Below, in pieces: positions 11,318-20,675 of a DNA stretch of 64,000 nucleotides (the stretch's first letter is position 1; each line of letters begins with the position of its first letter). The translations under genes and the position numbers were made by a program. The notes beneath the pieces were generated by a model, which made no database searches, was not told the origin of the DNA, and saw nothing but the letters and a program-made list of their open reading frames with translations. Origin of the DNA: Rhodobacteraceae bacterium D3-12 (GTDB lineage: Bacteria; Pseudomonadota; Alphaproteobacteria; Rhodobacterales; Rhodobacteraceae); assembly GCA_025916135.1 (NCBI GenBank), contig CP104793.1, positions 1 to 64,000 of the forward strand, written 5' to 3'.

Positions 11318-12730
11318 TCAGGCTTCGAGCGAGCGGCGCAGAAGTTCGAGATCTTCTTCGATCTGGGCGTCCTGGGCGCGGAGTTCTTCGATCCGGCGCA
11401 CGCCGTGCATCACGGTGGTGTGGTCGCGGCCACCGAAGCGGCGACCGATTTCCGGCAAGGAGCGCGAGGTCAGCTGTTTGCACAGATACATCGCCACCTG
11501 ACGCGGGCGGGCAAAGCTGCGCACGCGTTTGGGGCCGACCATATCCGACAGGCGGATGTTATAGTGGCTGGCGACCTGCTTTTGGATTTCATCAATGCTG
11601 ATCTTGCGATCGGAGGCGCGCAGGATGTCGGCGAGACAATCCTGGGCCAGGTCGAGGGTGATTTCGCGGCCAACGAGGGAGGCGAAGGCAAACAACCGGG
11701 TGAGCGCCCCTTCGAGGACGCGGACGTTTGTGCTGATCCGGTGGGCGAGGAATTCGAGCACGCCATCGGCGAGTTGCAGCGTCGGGTATTGCTCGCGTTG
11801 CTGGACCACTTTGGATTGCAGGATACCGAGGCGCAATTCGTAGTCGGTTGGGTGCAGGTCAACCACGAGGCCGCATTGCAGGCGGCTCTTGATGCGGTTT
11901 TCGAGGTCCTTGATTTCACCGGGCGCGCGGTCGGCCGAGATGACGATCTGGCGGTTCTGATCCACGAGAGCGTTGAAGGTGTGGAAGAATTCTTCCTGAG
12001 TTGAGTCCTTGCCGGCGATGAATTGCACGTCATCGACCATCAGGACATCGACGGAGCGGAACAGTTCCTTGAAATCCATCATCTTGCGTTCGCGCAGGGC
12101 CTGAACAAAGCGATACATGAATTGTTCAGCGGATAGATAGAGCACATTGAGATCGGGGCGACGGGCTGAAAGCTCGTGCGCTATGGCGTGCATCAGGTGC
12201 GTTTTGCCGAGGCCAACGCCGCCGTAGAGAAACAGCGGGTTGAAGGTGACCGGGCCACCTTCGGCGACGCGTTTGGCCGCGGCGTGGGCCAGTTCGTTGG
12301 GTTTGCCGACGACGAAGCTTTCGAAGGTGAAGCGGGAATCGAGCGGGGCGGCGGGCAGGAGATCGTCGCGCGCGGGAGACTGGAACGCATTGGAGGCGCT
12401 GGCGGTGGCGGCAACGGTTTGCGGGGCGGGTGTTGCATTCGGCTGGGCCGCTGGCGTGTTCTTGTTCGCCGGTGCCTTGCCCGACATGGCGGGCACGTCA
12501 AAGCGGATGCGGCGCACATCGGCGCCTGCGGAGGTCATCTGATAGAGCATCACCTCGCCAAAATTCTGGCGCACGTAATTTCCCAGAAAGCTGGTGGGGA
12601 CATGAAACGTCGCGACGCCATCACTGCTGATGTTGTCGAATTCAAGCGGTTCGATCCAAGTCTTGAAATTGTTCTTGCCGAGCGAGTTAAGCAGAGCTTC
12701 TTGAACCTGACCCCATTGTTCCTGCGTCAT
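11318..12730 (-). CDS. dnaA: Chromosomal replication initiator protein DnaA
   Basis: DnaA binds and melts the replication origin. The 470-residue protein shows domain I ([17 protein letters not shown]), a variable Ala/Pro/Gln-rich linker near residues 85-125, and the AAA+ domain with Walker [18 protein letters not shown] near residue 169, Walker [14 protein letters not shown] near 230 and the sensor region near 265. Domain IV carries the DnaA-box reader [19 protein letters not shown] near 440. rpsT is upstream and dnaN follows, the standard alphaproteobacterial order. No canonical TTATCCACA box is visible in the flanking gaps. Confidence 0.97.
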   Translation of the reverse strand: MTQEQWGQVQEALLNSLGKNNFKTWIEPLEFDNISSDGVATFHVPTSFLGNYVRQNFGEVMLYQMTSAGADVRRIRFDVPAMSGKAPANKNTPAAQPNATPAPQTVAATASASNAFQSPARDDLLPAAPLDSRFTFESFVVGKPNELAHAAAKRVAEGGPVTFNPLFLYGGVGLGKTHLMHAIAHELSARRPDLNVLYLSAEQFMYRFVQALRERKMMDFKELFRSVDVLMVDDVQFIAGKDSTQEEFFHTFNALVDQNRQIVISADRAPGEIKDLENRIKSRLQCGLVVDLHPTDYELRLGILQSKVVQQREQYPTLQLADGVLEFLAHRISTNVRVLEGALTRLFAFASLVGREITLDLAQDCLADILRASDRKISIDEIQKQVASHYNIRLSDMVGPKRVRSFARPRQVAMYLCKQLTSRSLPEIGRRFGGRDHTTVMHGVRRIEELRAQDAQIEEDLELLRRSLEA

Positions 12731-13193
12731 CTTTTCCCCGTTTCACTTTCATCGTTCTAACGCCTAGGCCAACAACACGTCACGGATGCCATCCCGGACG
12801 CGGCGTGCTTTCACGATCCAAACAGCAGCACGCCACCATCATCGTTGATGACGTGTGTTGCTGCCCCCAAAAGGACCGCCTTAAACGGTGTTTGCATCCC
12901 CAAGTGGACGCGCCGGACCTTCCCAAAGGGTCAGGCGCAGGGAATGCGCAACCGCACAAAAACTAAGATGGACAAGGCAGCGCCGACAGATCGGCATAGC
13001 GATTTCGCGACCTCAAAAGGTGAGGCGGAAATTAGCAGTTTCTAGGTCTTGTCCCCCAAGTCGAAGCGACTCGCAGGATCGAAATTAGCAACTGCTTGCG
13101 GTGCTGGGCAATGAAACTTCGCGCTTGACTCGGATTTTTACGACAAAGAATCTCTGAAGTGCTTATGGGCCAAGGAAATAAGGGGTCACACAG
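12731..13193. other. Gene-free region between dnaA and rpsT
   Basis: About 460 bases with no supportable gene. The region should carry the dnaA promoter. I looked for clusters of DnaA boxes and an AT-rich unwinding stretch and found neither, so I do not call an origin here. Confidence 0.5.
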
Positions 13194-13194
13194 A

Positions 13195-13228
13195 AAAAGA
13201 GGCGCTCTGGCTGGAGCGCCTCTTTTTT
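13195..13228 (-). terminator. Rho-independent terminator of rpsT
   Basis: AAAGAGGCGCTC and GAGCGCCTCTTTTTT pair around a 6-base loop. The hairpin is 22 bases past the rpsT stop. A-rich and T-rich flanks make it usable from both strands. Confidence 0.92.
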
Positions 13229-13249
13229 ATAGCTTTAACAAGAATCGCT

Positions 13250-13513
13250 TTAGCCGAGGCTTTTGACCCGTGCCGAAAGACGCGACATTTTGCGCGATGC
13301 GGTGTTCTTGTGGAAGATGCCTTTGGAGACGCCGCGCATCAGTTCTGGCTGAGCTGCGCGAAGCGCGCTGGTTGCGGCTTCTTTGTCACCAGAAGCGATT
13401 GCTTCTTCGACGGTGCGCAGGAAGGTGCGGATACGCGAACGGCGCGCTTTGTTGACGGCGAGGCGACGCTCATTCTGGCGTGCGCGTTTCTTGGCCTGGG
13501 GCGAATTTGCCAT
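13250..13513 (-). CDS. rpsT: 30S ribosomal protein S20
   Basis: Small basic protein that binds 16S rRNA in the 30S subunit. The 87-residue sequence is typical: [20 protein letters not shown] at the N-terminus, [15 protein letters not shown] near residue 25 and a C-terminal [26 protein letters not shown] precedes the ATG. A strong terminator follows. rpsT upstream of dnaA is the normal arrangement in Rhodobacterales. Confidence 0.98.
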   Translation of the reverse strand: MANSPQAKKRARQNERRLAVNKARRSRIRTFLRTVEEAIASGDKEAATSALRAAQPELMRGVSKGIFHKNTASRKMSRLSARVKSLG

Positions 13514-13755
13514 GGGTGGCCCTTTCTCTGGTTCGGTTCAAACGGTGTCGCACGCAATACCCCGAGCGGGCCCCCGTCGTACGGGGCATGATTCTTGCCT
13601 AAGCGGGCATCACGCGCATATCTGGGCCGCTTAATAAGGATTTGGCGCGGAAATGCAATTGAGAATATGCAACGCGTCAGAGTTTGCGCGCGCGGGGTGG
13701 TGGCGTTTGCGAAGGTGAGTGTGGTAGCGAGAGGAAAAGCCGGGCAGGAAGGCAG

Positions 13756-14427
13756 ATGTTGCATAAAGAGATCATCGTCCAATCGGCGGCGTTGCTCAGG
13801 ACCTTGAACGAGGCCGGGTTTGATTGCGAAGCCGAAGATGATTTTGCGCGCATCACGCGATGGCTTGCGCAGGAAGAGAAGCTTTCCCAGAACCCGAAAA
13901 TCTCGCTTGTGCGCAACGATTTCGTCGCGGGGTCGGCGTTCTGGACGTTTCTGCTTCAGGGGGAGGACCGCGTCGGGCGGCTGGCGGCGCGATACTATGA
14001 TCTAAATGGCGAGACGCTTGGCAGCTATCTTGAGCGCACAAGCAATGCGCAGTTTGGCGGCGGGCGCGAGGTGGTTGATTACATTGCCCCGTCGGTGTCA
14101 CAGCTTATTGGTGGGCGGCTGATTTTTTTTGGCGATCTGGAAGTGTCGTTGCGGACGCGCACCAGTCGCAAGACCTTGTCGGCCTATGCGCGGCTGACCA
14201 TGGTGCTGTCGGGCATGACGTGGCCGGATTTTGATTGGATGTACGGCTTTGTGACCAAGCAGCACGCGCGTCAGGCCGAGCTTTATGGGTTTACCTATCG
14301 CGTGCCGCGCGTGGTGACGTGGAAAAAGCCAATACCGGAAGGGCGCGAGGATACGCATGTTCTGGTCGCGATCCCGGCGGCGGACTTCTGGCATATGCTA
14401 CGCACGGGGGAAATGAGTGAGCTTTGA
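13756..14427 (+). CDS. Uncharacterised protein, possibly acyltransferase-like
   Basis: A 223-residue soluble protein. I start at the ATG at 13756, which follows GGAAGGCAG; an in-frame start at 13684 would add 24 Gly/Arg-rich residues of unlikely coding quality. Features are a charged helical N-terminus (RTLNEAGFDCEAEDD), an aromatic-rich core (FVAGSAFWTFLLQGEDRVGR, then RYYDLNGETLGSYLE), and MTWPDFDWMYGFVTKQHARQ followed by AELYGFTYRVPRVV. The last part resembles the end of some acyltransferase-like folds, but this is only an impression. Its 3' end overlaps the convergent regulator gene by 30 bases. Confidence 0.6.
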   Translation: MLHKEIIVQSAALLRTLNEAGFDCEAEDDFARITRWLAQEEKLSQNPKISLVRNDFVAGSAFWTFLLQGEDRVGRLAARYYDLNGETLGSYLERTSNAQFGGGREVVDYIAPSVSQLIGGRLIFFGDLEVSLRTRTSRKTLSAYARLTMVLSGMTWPDFDWMYGFVTKQHARQAELYGFTYRVPRVVTWKKPIPEGREDTHVLVAIPAADFWHMLRTGEMSEL

Positions 14428-15123
14428 GAAGGAAAGCGTGAGCTTGCGCCCGTCAGTGTCGGTCACCGGTGCGAGCAGGCGGCGGTAGGTGCCCTTGACG
14501 CGAATGCCTTTGGAAACGGTGTCCACCTTGCGATCGGTGATCAGGTAAGGTTTGTCGGCGCAATCGAGATGCGCCTGAACGATGGCGCGGCGCGTGTCCT
14601 CGTCATAGCATTGTATGATCTCGTTATAGCTTTCGACGCTGAGAATGCTAAAGAACTTGGCCGAGAGGCTTTTGGGGCCGATGCGGTAAGGTGTTGGCGC
14701 CGTGTCGCCCGGCTTGATGGGCAGGAACAGGTTGAACCAGTCGATCAGTTCCTTGCAGTTCACCAGTTGGCTGTTGTTGGCCATCAGCCAGTCGAGCATG
14801 TCATCAATGTTTATTTGACGGCTTCGCTTGGTCGGTCGCGTTTGTTTGAGCACAAGATCGGACATGATGCGCGCCGTTTCGATCTGCTCGTCGTTGAACA
14901 AATCGACGGGCTCAAAGGTGAAGGGCGCTGCGTTTTGTGAAAAGTGGCTGATCGGGAGCGCCAGAGCGGTGGCGAGCCTGTCGATTGTCGAAAACGGAAT
15001 TTCGCGGCGGTTGTGAATCTGGGCGTGCAGAGTAGAATACCGCAGGTCAGCCTTCTTACAGGCCGCTGCGAGAGACAGGTCGCGCATTTTGCATGCGCTC
15101 AAGATATGCGTGCCAAGATCCAA
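14398..15123 (-). CDS. XRE-type helix-turn-helix transcriptional regulator
   Basis: A 241-residue protein with an N-terminal Cro/CI-type DNA-binding domain (about residues 1-60: LSLAAACKKADLRYSTLHAQ, then FSTIDRLATALALPIS). A larger C-terminal domain of unknown ligand covers about residues 110-235 (KELIDWFNLFLPIKPGD, GPKSLSAKFFSILSVESYNE). The C-terminal part ends in strands (DGRKLTLSFSKLTHF) and looks like a sensor or oligomerisation domain. The gene converges on and overlaps the preceding gene. Its targets cannot be read from the sequence. Confidence 0.78.
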   Translation of the reverse strand: MDLGTHILSACKMRDLSLAAACKKADLRYSTLHAQIHNRREIPFSTIDRLATALALPISHFSQNAAPFTFEPVDLFNDEQIETARIMSDLVLKQTRPTKRSRQINIDDMLDWLMANNSQLVNCKELIDWFNLFLPIKPGDTAPTPYRIGPKSLSAKFFSILSVESYNEIIQCYDEDTRRAIVQAHLDCADKPYLITDRKVDTVSKGIRVKGTYRRLLAPVTDTDGRKLTLSFSKLTHFPRA

Positions 15124-15242
15124 TCAGCTATCCACGTCCGTGTATTCTCGCTTTGGTTGAATTGACAAAATTGAATGTGTCGGCCAATCCGGTTCAGGAC
15201 ATGATGTTTTTCATGGAAGTTTGTGTTTTTTAGGCTGAAAAA

Positions 15243-15434
15243 GTGACAGAATTGAACGACATTGGCGAACAGGTTGGCAAAATTCTGACGGAGGAAGATC
15301 CGCAGAAATGCATCGCACTATCGCGGCGGTTGCGCTGTGATCTGTGGTATCGACTTGATCGGGAAGACCGTAAAAAGCTGTGCGATCTAGGCGTTGACCT
15401 GTCCATATTGCAAGGCGGCTTGCGCGAGGCGTGA
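15243..15434 (+). CDS. Possible small protein, 63 residues
   Basis: A GTG-started frame encodes a charged, helix-prone 63-residue protein (KILTEEDPQKCIALSRRLR, WYRLDREDRKKLCDLGVD, ILQGGLREA). Amino-acid content is plausible for a real small protein, it ends just before a terminator hairpin, and it fills an otherwise empty gap. The ribosome site is weak and I know no family. Confidence 0.4.
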   Translation: MTELNDIGEQVGKILTEEDPQKCIALSRRLRCDLWYRLDREDRKKLCDLGVDLSILQGGLREA

Positions 15435-15445
15435 TGGGCAACTTG

Positions 15446-15486
15446 TAAAAAAAACACCCGGTCTCTGGTGAGCGCCGGGTGTTCTT
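15446..15486 (-). terminator. Rho-independent terminator of the enoyl-CoA hydratase gene
   Basis: AACACCCGG and CCGGGTGTT pair around a 13-base loop. Read on the reverse strand the stem is followed by a run of seven or more T. It lies 20 bases beyond the hydratase stop and may also end the small forward frame. Confidence 0.85.
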
Positions 15487-15506
15487 ATTGTGGCAGAAAC
15501 TTGTGT

Positions 15507-16283
15507 TTAGCGGTCGCGGAACTGGGCTTCGCGCTTTTCCATGAAGGCGGCCATGCCTTCTTTTTGATCTTCGGTCGCAAACAGGGAATGGAACACGCGG
15601 CGTTCAAAGAGCAAGCCTTCGCGCAGGGTGGTTTCATAGGAACGGTTAACCGATTCCTTGACGGCCATGACGGTGATCACGCTTTTCTCCGCGATTTTGG
15701 CGGCGGCGCCCATCGCTTCTTCCATGAGCTTTTTGGCGGGAACCACACGCGAGACGAGCCCGGCGCGTTCGGCTTCTTCGGCGTCCATGAAGCGGCCGGT
15801 CAGGTTCATGTCCATCGCCTTGGATTTGCCGATGAGACGGGTGAGGCGCTGGGTGCCACCAATGCCCGCCATAACGCCGAGATTGATCTCGGGCTGGCCG
15901 AATTTCGCGGTGTCGGCGGCGATGATGAAGTCGCAGAGCATCGCCAGTTCACAGCCGCCCCCAAGCGCATAGCCAGCAACAGCAGCGATAATGGGCTTGC
16001 GCACGCGGCTGATCGTGTCTGTTTCGTTGGTGAAGAGGTCTTCGGTGAATACGTCGGCAAAGCTCTTTTCGCTCATCATCTTGATGTCGGCCCCGGCGGC
16101 GAAGGCCTTTTCGGATCCGGTCAGGACGATGCAGCGGACTTTGTCGTTTGCCTGTGCTTCGGTCATCGCCCGAGCCAGTTCGCTGAGCAGCTGATCATTG
16201 AGCGCATTCAGGGCATCGGGGCGATGAAGTTTTATGAGGCAGATATGATCTTCTACTTCGACGATGATCGTCTCAAAGGCCAT
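15507..16283 (-). CDS. Enoyl-CoA hydratase (crotonase family)
   Basis: Adds water across the 2,3 double bond of enoyl-CoA in fatty-acid and amino-acid breakdown. The 258-residue protein has the crotonase fold: [20 protein letters not shown] near residue 55 (oxyanion-hole AGADI), [20 protein letters not shown] near 100, and [19 protein letters not shown] near 128, which carries the two catalytic Glu positions. The start at 16283 ([17 protein letters not shown]) matches the usual 257-260 residue length; an upstream in-frame extension overlaps mutM and is rejected. It is the mitochondrial ECHS1-like subtype typical of alphaproteobacteria. Confidence 0.95.
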   Translation of the reverse strand: MAFETIIVEVEDHICLIKLHRPDALNALNDQLLSELARAMTEAQANDKVRCIVLTGSEKAFAAGADIKMMSEKSFADVFTEDLFTNETDTISRVRKPIIAAVAGYALGGGCELAMLCDFIIAADTAKFGQPEINLGVMAGIGGTQRLTRLIGKSKAMDMNLTGRFMDAEEAERAGLVSRVVPAKKLMEEAMGAAAKIAEKSVITVMAVKESVNRSYETTLREGLLFERRVFHSLFATEDQKEGMAAFMEKREAQFRDR

Positions 16284-16347
16284 GATGATAGCTTTCGGCT
16301 GTTTCGCATGAACCTGATTCCTTACCATTGTCGGTGATTGGTTCAAG

Positions 16348-17199
16348 CTATCTTTGGCATTGCGGGCAGTAGAAACTTGATCGTCCGGCTTGGACGATTC
16401 GGCGAATCTCTCCGCTGCATTGGGGGGTGGGGCAGGGTGCGCCTTGGCGATCGTAGACGTCAAAACGGTGTTGAAAATACCCCAGCTCGCCGCTTGCCTG
16501 GCGAAAATCCTTGAGGCTTGAACCGCCTGCGGCGATGGCTTGGGTCAGCACGTCGCGGATGATCGGGACAAGGGTTGCAACACGCGGCGCACTTATGCGG
16601 CCAGCCTTGCGGGTCGGCGAGATGCGGGCACGGTAAAGTGCTTCACAGACATAGATATTTCCCAAGCCGGCGATGATGCGTTGATCCAGAAGGGCCGTTT
16701 TGATCGGAGTGTTTTTGCCGGCAAGAGCGCGTATGAGGTAGGGTTCATCGAAGCTGTTGCCCAAGGGTTCGGGGCCAAGTTTGGCGAGAAGCGGATGGCG
16801 TTCAGCGTTGTCGGTTGAGATGAGGTCCATCGCGCCGAAGCGGCGGGGATCGTTGAAGGTGATGCGCGCGCCGTTCGCCATATCGAGAATGACGTGATCG
16901 TGTTTTTCCTGAGCCGGGTGGTGATGGACAAATTGCCCCAGAGGGTCGCCCGAAACGGTCATTCGGCCGGACATTCCGAGATGGATCAGGAGCGATTCTC
17001 CCTGATCGAGATCGGCGAGGATGTATTTCGAGCGACGGCGCAGACGGGCGATGTGGCGTCCGGTCAGGCGCTCTGCGAAATGGTCGGGGAACGGCCACCG
17101 CAGATCGGGGCGGTTGACCGTGGCGGTTGCAATTACCTGTCCCTCCATCGAAGGGGCGAGGCCACGGCGAACAGTTTCGACTTCGGGCAGTTCGGGCAT
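16348..17199 (-). CDS. mutM: Formamidopyrimidine-DNA glycosylase
   Basis: Base-excision repair enzyme that removes 8-oxoguanine and ring-opened purines and nicks the abasic site. The 283-residue protein begins with the catalytic [14 protein letters not shown] (Pro2 nucleophile, Glu3). It has the helix-two-turn-helix region [18 protein letters not shown] near residue 172 and ends in a zinc finger ([18 protein letters not shown], then FYCPQCQR). It is divergent from ubiE with an 82-base gap, which should hold both promoters. Confidence 0.97.
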   Translation of the reverse strand: MPELPEVETVRRGLAPSMEGQVIATATVNRPDLRWPFPDHFAERLTGRHIARLRRRSKYILADLDQGESLLIHLGMSGRMTVSGDPLGQFVHHHPAQEKHDHVILDMANGARITFNDPRRFGAMDLISTDNAERHPLLAKLGPEPLGNSFDEPYLIRALAGKNTPIKTALLDQRIIAGLGNIYVCEALYRARISPTRKAGRISAPRVATLVPIIRDVLTQAIAAGGSSLKDFRQASGELGYFQHRFDVYDRQGAPCPTPQCSGEIRRIVQAGRSSFYCPQCQR

Positions 17200-17281
17200 C
17201 GGAAATTCCGGTCATTACGGCGCATTGTGTGCGTCTTGCACCCGTTATAGAGAGGGGCATGGACCCGGTAAGGCAAGACCC

Positions 17282-18025
17282 ATGAGCGACAAGACCACAC
17301 ATTTTGGATTTCAGGACGTTCCCGAAGCGGAAAAAGCCGGGAAGGTGCAGGGTGTTTTCGGCTCGGTTGCGTCGAAATATGACGTGATGAACGATGCGAT
17401 GAGCATGGGCATCCACCGCATTTGGAAAAATGCGATGATGGATTGGCTTGCGCCACGTCCGGGGCAGCGGCTTTTGGATGTTGCGGGGGGCACCGGCGAT
17501 ATTTCGTTCAAGTTTCTGAAACGTGCGGGGCAGGGTCATGCCACCGTGCTTGATCTGACGGAGCCGATGTTGATCGCGGGGCGCAAACGGGCCGAGGCCG
17601 ACCGCATGGCCGATAGTCTGGATTGGGTGGTTGGGGATGCGATGGCTTTGCCGTTCCCTGACAATACGTTTGATGTTTACACGATCAGCTTTGGCATTCG
17701 GAATGTGACGCGCCCGCAGGAGGCCTTGAACGAGGCGTTCCGGGTGTTAAAGCCGGGCGGGAGGTTGATGGTTCTGGAGTTCAGCCAGATCCCCAATGAG
17801 TTGATGCAGAAAGTGTATGATTTGTATTCGTTCAACATCATTCCGCAGATGGGGAAGATGATTGCGAATGATCGGGATAGCTATCAGTATCTTGTTGAAT
17901 CCATTCGCAAGTTTCCTGACCAATATACGTTCCTTGGGATGGTCAGGGACGCGGGTTTTGAGCAGGCGAAATATCGCAATCTGTCGATGGGCATTGCCTG
18001 TTTGCATTCGGGTTGGAAGCTGTGA
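17282..18025 (+). CDS. ubiE: Demethylmenaquinone/2-polyprenyl benzoquinol C-methyltransferase UbiE
   Basis: SAM-dependent C-methyltransferase of ubiquinone biosynthesis. The 247-residue protein starts [20 protein letters not shown] and carries [20 protein letters not shown] near residue 25, the SAM motif [17 protein letters not shown] near 63, and [20 protein letters not shown] near 138. Its stop overlaps the ubiB GTG start (GTGA), so the two are coupled. The upstream in-frame extension overlapping mutM is not used. Confidence 0.97.
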   Translation: MSDKTTHFGFQDVPEAEKAGKVQGVFGSVASKYDVMNDAMSMGIHRIWKNAMMDWLAPRPGQRLLDVAGGTGDISFKFLKRAGQGHATVLDLTEPMLIAGRKRAEADRMADSLDWVVGDAMALPFPDNTFDVYTISFGIRNVTRPQEALNEAFRVLKPGGRLMVLEFSQIPNELMQKVYDLYSFNIIPQMGKMIANDRDSYQYLVESIRKFPDQYTFLGMVRDAGFEQAKYRNLSMGIACLHSGWKL

Positions 18026-19553
18026 GGGGGCCGCATAATATCATCCGGCTGATCCGCACGGGGGCCACTCTGGAGCGGACCGGAGCGATGAAAGTCATCC
18101 TTGATGCCTATCAAGCGCCACCGTTGCTTAGGATGGTGATGCGCGGGCTGGTCTGGCCGGTGCAGTGGCTGGGCGACAAGGGGGACGCGTCGATGCCGCC
18201 TGCGACGCGGGCGTTGACGGCTCTTGGGCCGGCTTATGTAAAATTCGGGCAGATATTGAGCACGCGGCCAGATGTTGTGGGCGACGAGCTTGCTGTGCAG
18301 CTTAGGGTCTTGCAGGACAAGCTGCCACCGTTTCCCACCGAGCTTGCCAAGGCCGAAGTGCGCGAAACGCGCGGCGTGGAAGTTGACGAAATTTTCGAGG
18401 ATTTCTCGGATGCGGTGGCGGCGGCGTCGATTGCACAGGTGCATCGCGCGCGGTTGAAGGAAACGCAGGAGGACGTGGCCGTCAAGGTGCTGCGGCCCGG
18501 AATCGAGCGCGCGTTTCAACGTGACATAGACGCGTTTTACTTTGCGGCGGATGTCATCGAATTTCTGAGCCCGGCCTCGCGCAGGTTAAAGCCGCGCGAT
18601 GTGATCACGCATTTCGAAGGTGTGGTAAAAGGCGAGTTGGACCTGAGGCTGGAGGCGTCGTCGGCCAGCGAATTCGCTGCCAACACGGTAGACGACGAAG
18701 GGTTCCGCCTGCCTCAGGTAAAGTGGGCCTATTCGAACCGTCGGGTCATGACGATGAGTTGGGCCGAGGGCATTCCGCTGGGCGACAATGCCGCGCTTGA
18801 GGCGGCGGGGCATGATTTGACTGCGCTGGGAGAGCGGGTGTTGCAGCTTTTCCTGAGCCATGCCCTTCGGGACGGATTTTTTCATGCGGACATGCATCAG
18901 GGCAACCTGAAGGTCGCGCCGAATGGCGATATCATAGCTTTTGATTTCGGTATTATGGGGCATATCGACGAATACACGCGGCGGGTTTATGCAGAGATCC
19001 TGTTCGGCTTTATCCAGCGTGATTACAAGCGCGTGGCAGAGGTGCATTTCGAGGCGGGATATGTGCCTGCTGATCGTGATGTTGATGATTTCGCGCGTGC
19101 TTTGCGGGCCGTTGGTGAGCCGATTTTCGGCATGGACGCCAGCCAGCTTTCGATGGGGCGGTTGTTGTCTTATCTGTTTGAAGTCACAGAGCGTTTCGGG
19201 ATGGAGACGCGCACCGAGCTGATCCTATTGCAGCGCACGATGGTTGTCGTAGAGGGCGTGGCGCGGTCATTGTCGCCGCATCTGAATATCTGGGACGTCG
19301 CCAAACCGATCGTTGCCGATTACATCAAAGGGTCAATCGGGCCACGTGCCTTTGCGCGGGACATGGCGAAAACGGCGCGTGTTCTGGCGCGGTTTGGGCC
19401 GCGGCTTCCTGGGATAGTGGAGCAGGCGTTGGTGCGGCAGGGACAGGTCCGGATCAAACAATACACAAGCGGTCGCGCTTTGGCTGGCTGCTTTGGCTGG
19501 TGTTGGGCGCAGGTTTGGGCGGCGGGGCGGTGGCTCTGTCGATGATGGTTTGA
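18022..19553 (+). CDS. ubiB: Ubiquinone biosynthesis kinase-like protein UbiB, frameshifted near the C-terminus
   Basis: UbiB is an atypical kinase-fold ATPase needed for ubiquinone biosynthesis. Visible motifs: [20 protein letters not shown] near residue 52, the Ala-rich loop [15 protein letters not shown] near 135, and catalytic [13 protein letters not shown] plus [11 protein letters not shown] near 285-305. The GTG at 18022 overlaps the ubiE stop. The uninterrupted frame ends at 19545 with an unlikely tail ([16 protein letters not shown]). Another frame gives the expected membrane anchor, [19 protein letters not shown] then AVALSMMV, stopping at 19553. One extra base just before about 19475 joins them into 510 residues. 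A single-base sequence error is the simplest reading. Confidence 0.92.
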
Positions 19554-19559
19554 GGCTGA

Positions 19560-20549
19560 ATGGCGGGCGCTAAGAATCCCTATTACGAGGGGCCGGTAAG
19601 CGACCATTTTGATGGTGTTCGGTTTTTTAACCCCGGTGGCGTTCAGCCAAAACAGCTGCGAGACGTTTTGAAATGGCAACTGCAAGGCGGGCGTGAGCGA
19701 TGGCCGAAACATCACCCCAGCCCGTTTGAAAGTGCAAAGCCTGTTGCGCGATTGGGCAAGGGCGATTGCGAGGTGACGCATATTGGCCATGCGTCGTTTC
19801 TTTTGCAGGCGGGCGGGCTGAATATCCTGATTGATCCGGTGTTTTCAGAGCGCGTTAGCCCGTTGAGCTTTGCCGGACCCAAACGGGTGAATGCGCCGGG
19901 AATTGCAGCCGGTGATCTGCCTGAAATTGATCTGATCCTGATCACGCATAACCACTATGACCATCTTGATCTATTGGCGCTGAAAGCGATTTGCGCCCAG
20001 TTTGATCCGAGGATCATAACCCCGCTTGGCAATGATACGATCATCCGCAAGGCCATTGGGGCGGCGCGTGTAGACGCGGTGGATTGGGGCGATGTGATTG
20101 AGGTGAAGGGCGTGGCCATTCACACCGAGCCGACGCACCATTGGTCGGCGCGTGGGGTGGGTGACAGGTGCATGGCGCTTTGGGCGAGTTTTGTTATCGA
20201 GACTGCGACGCACCGGATTTACCACGTTGGGGACAGCAGTTTTTTTGAAGGGCGCAATTTTAAGGATGCGGCGGTGCGTCACGGGGCGTTTGATTTGGCG
20301 ATCTTGCCGATCGGTGCCTATGAGCCGCGCTGGTTCATGAAGGATCAGCATATGAACCCATTGGAGTCGGTAGAAGCGTTCCGTCTGCTTGGCGCGGAGC
20401 GCGCCGTGGGGCATCATTGGGGCACATTTCAGCTTACCAATGAAGGTATTGAGGTGCCGCGCGAGGCGCTTGTGCAGGCTTTGGATGAGGCGGGCGTGTC
20501 GCAGGAGGCGTTTTTGCCGCTCTCTCCGGGGCAGCAGATACGCATTTGA
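19560..20549 (+). CDS. MBL-fold metal-dependent hydrolase (NAPE-PLD/UlaG-like)
   Basis: A 329-residue metallo-beta-lactamase-fold protein of the group that includes NAPE-hydrolysing phospholipase D and UlaG-like lactonases. Metal ligands are visible: THIGHASFLLQAGG near residue 74, the HxHxDH motif ITHNHYDHLDLLA near 127, EPTHHWSARG near 185, YHVGDSSFFEG near 221 and GHHWGTFQL near 281. The ATG lies 6 bases after the corrected ubiB stop, so it probably belongs to that transcript. The substrate is unknown; a phospholipid or N-acyl lipid is an inference from the family. Confidence 0.85.
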   Translation: MAGAKNPYYEGPVSDHFDGVRFFNPGGVQPKQLRDVLKWQLQGGRERWPKHHPSPFESAKPVARLGKGDCEVTHIGHASFLLQAGGLNILIDPVFSERVSPLSFAGPKRVNAPGIAAGDLPEIDLILITHNHYDHLDLLALKAICAQFDPRIITPLGNDTIIRKAIGAARVDAVDWGDVIEVKGVAIHTEPTHHWSARGVGDRCMALWASFVIETATHRIYHVGDSSFFEGRNFKDAAVRHGAFDLAILPIGAYEPRWFMKDQHMNPLESVEAFRLLGAERAVGHHWGTFQLTNEGIEVPREALVQALDEAGVSQEAFLPLSPGQQIRI

Positions 20550-20675
20550 GGGACGTCATGCAATATTGCGACACTGACTAACGGGTTGCATGCCCGCTTG
20601 GTATCGGCCCTGTTCAAATGGGGTAGAAGCCCATAAAATCGACACAAAGAGGCTTATAAGGCAGGCGGCAGACAG

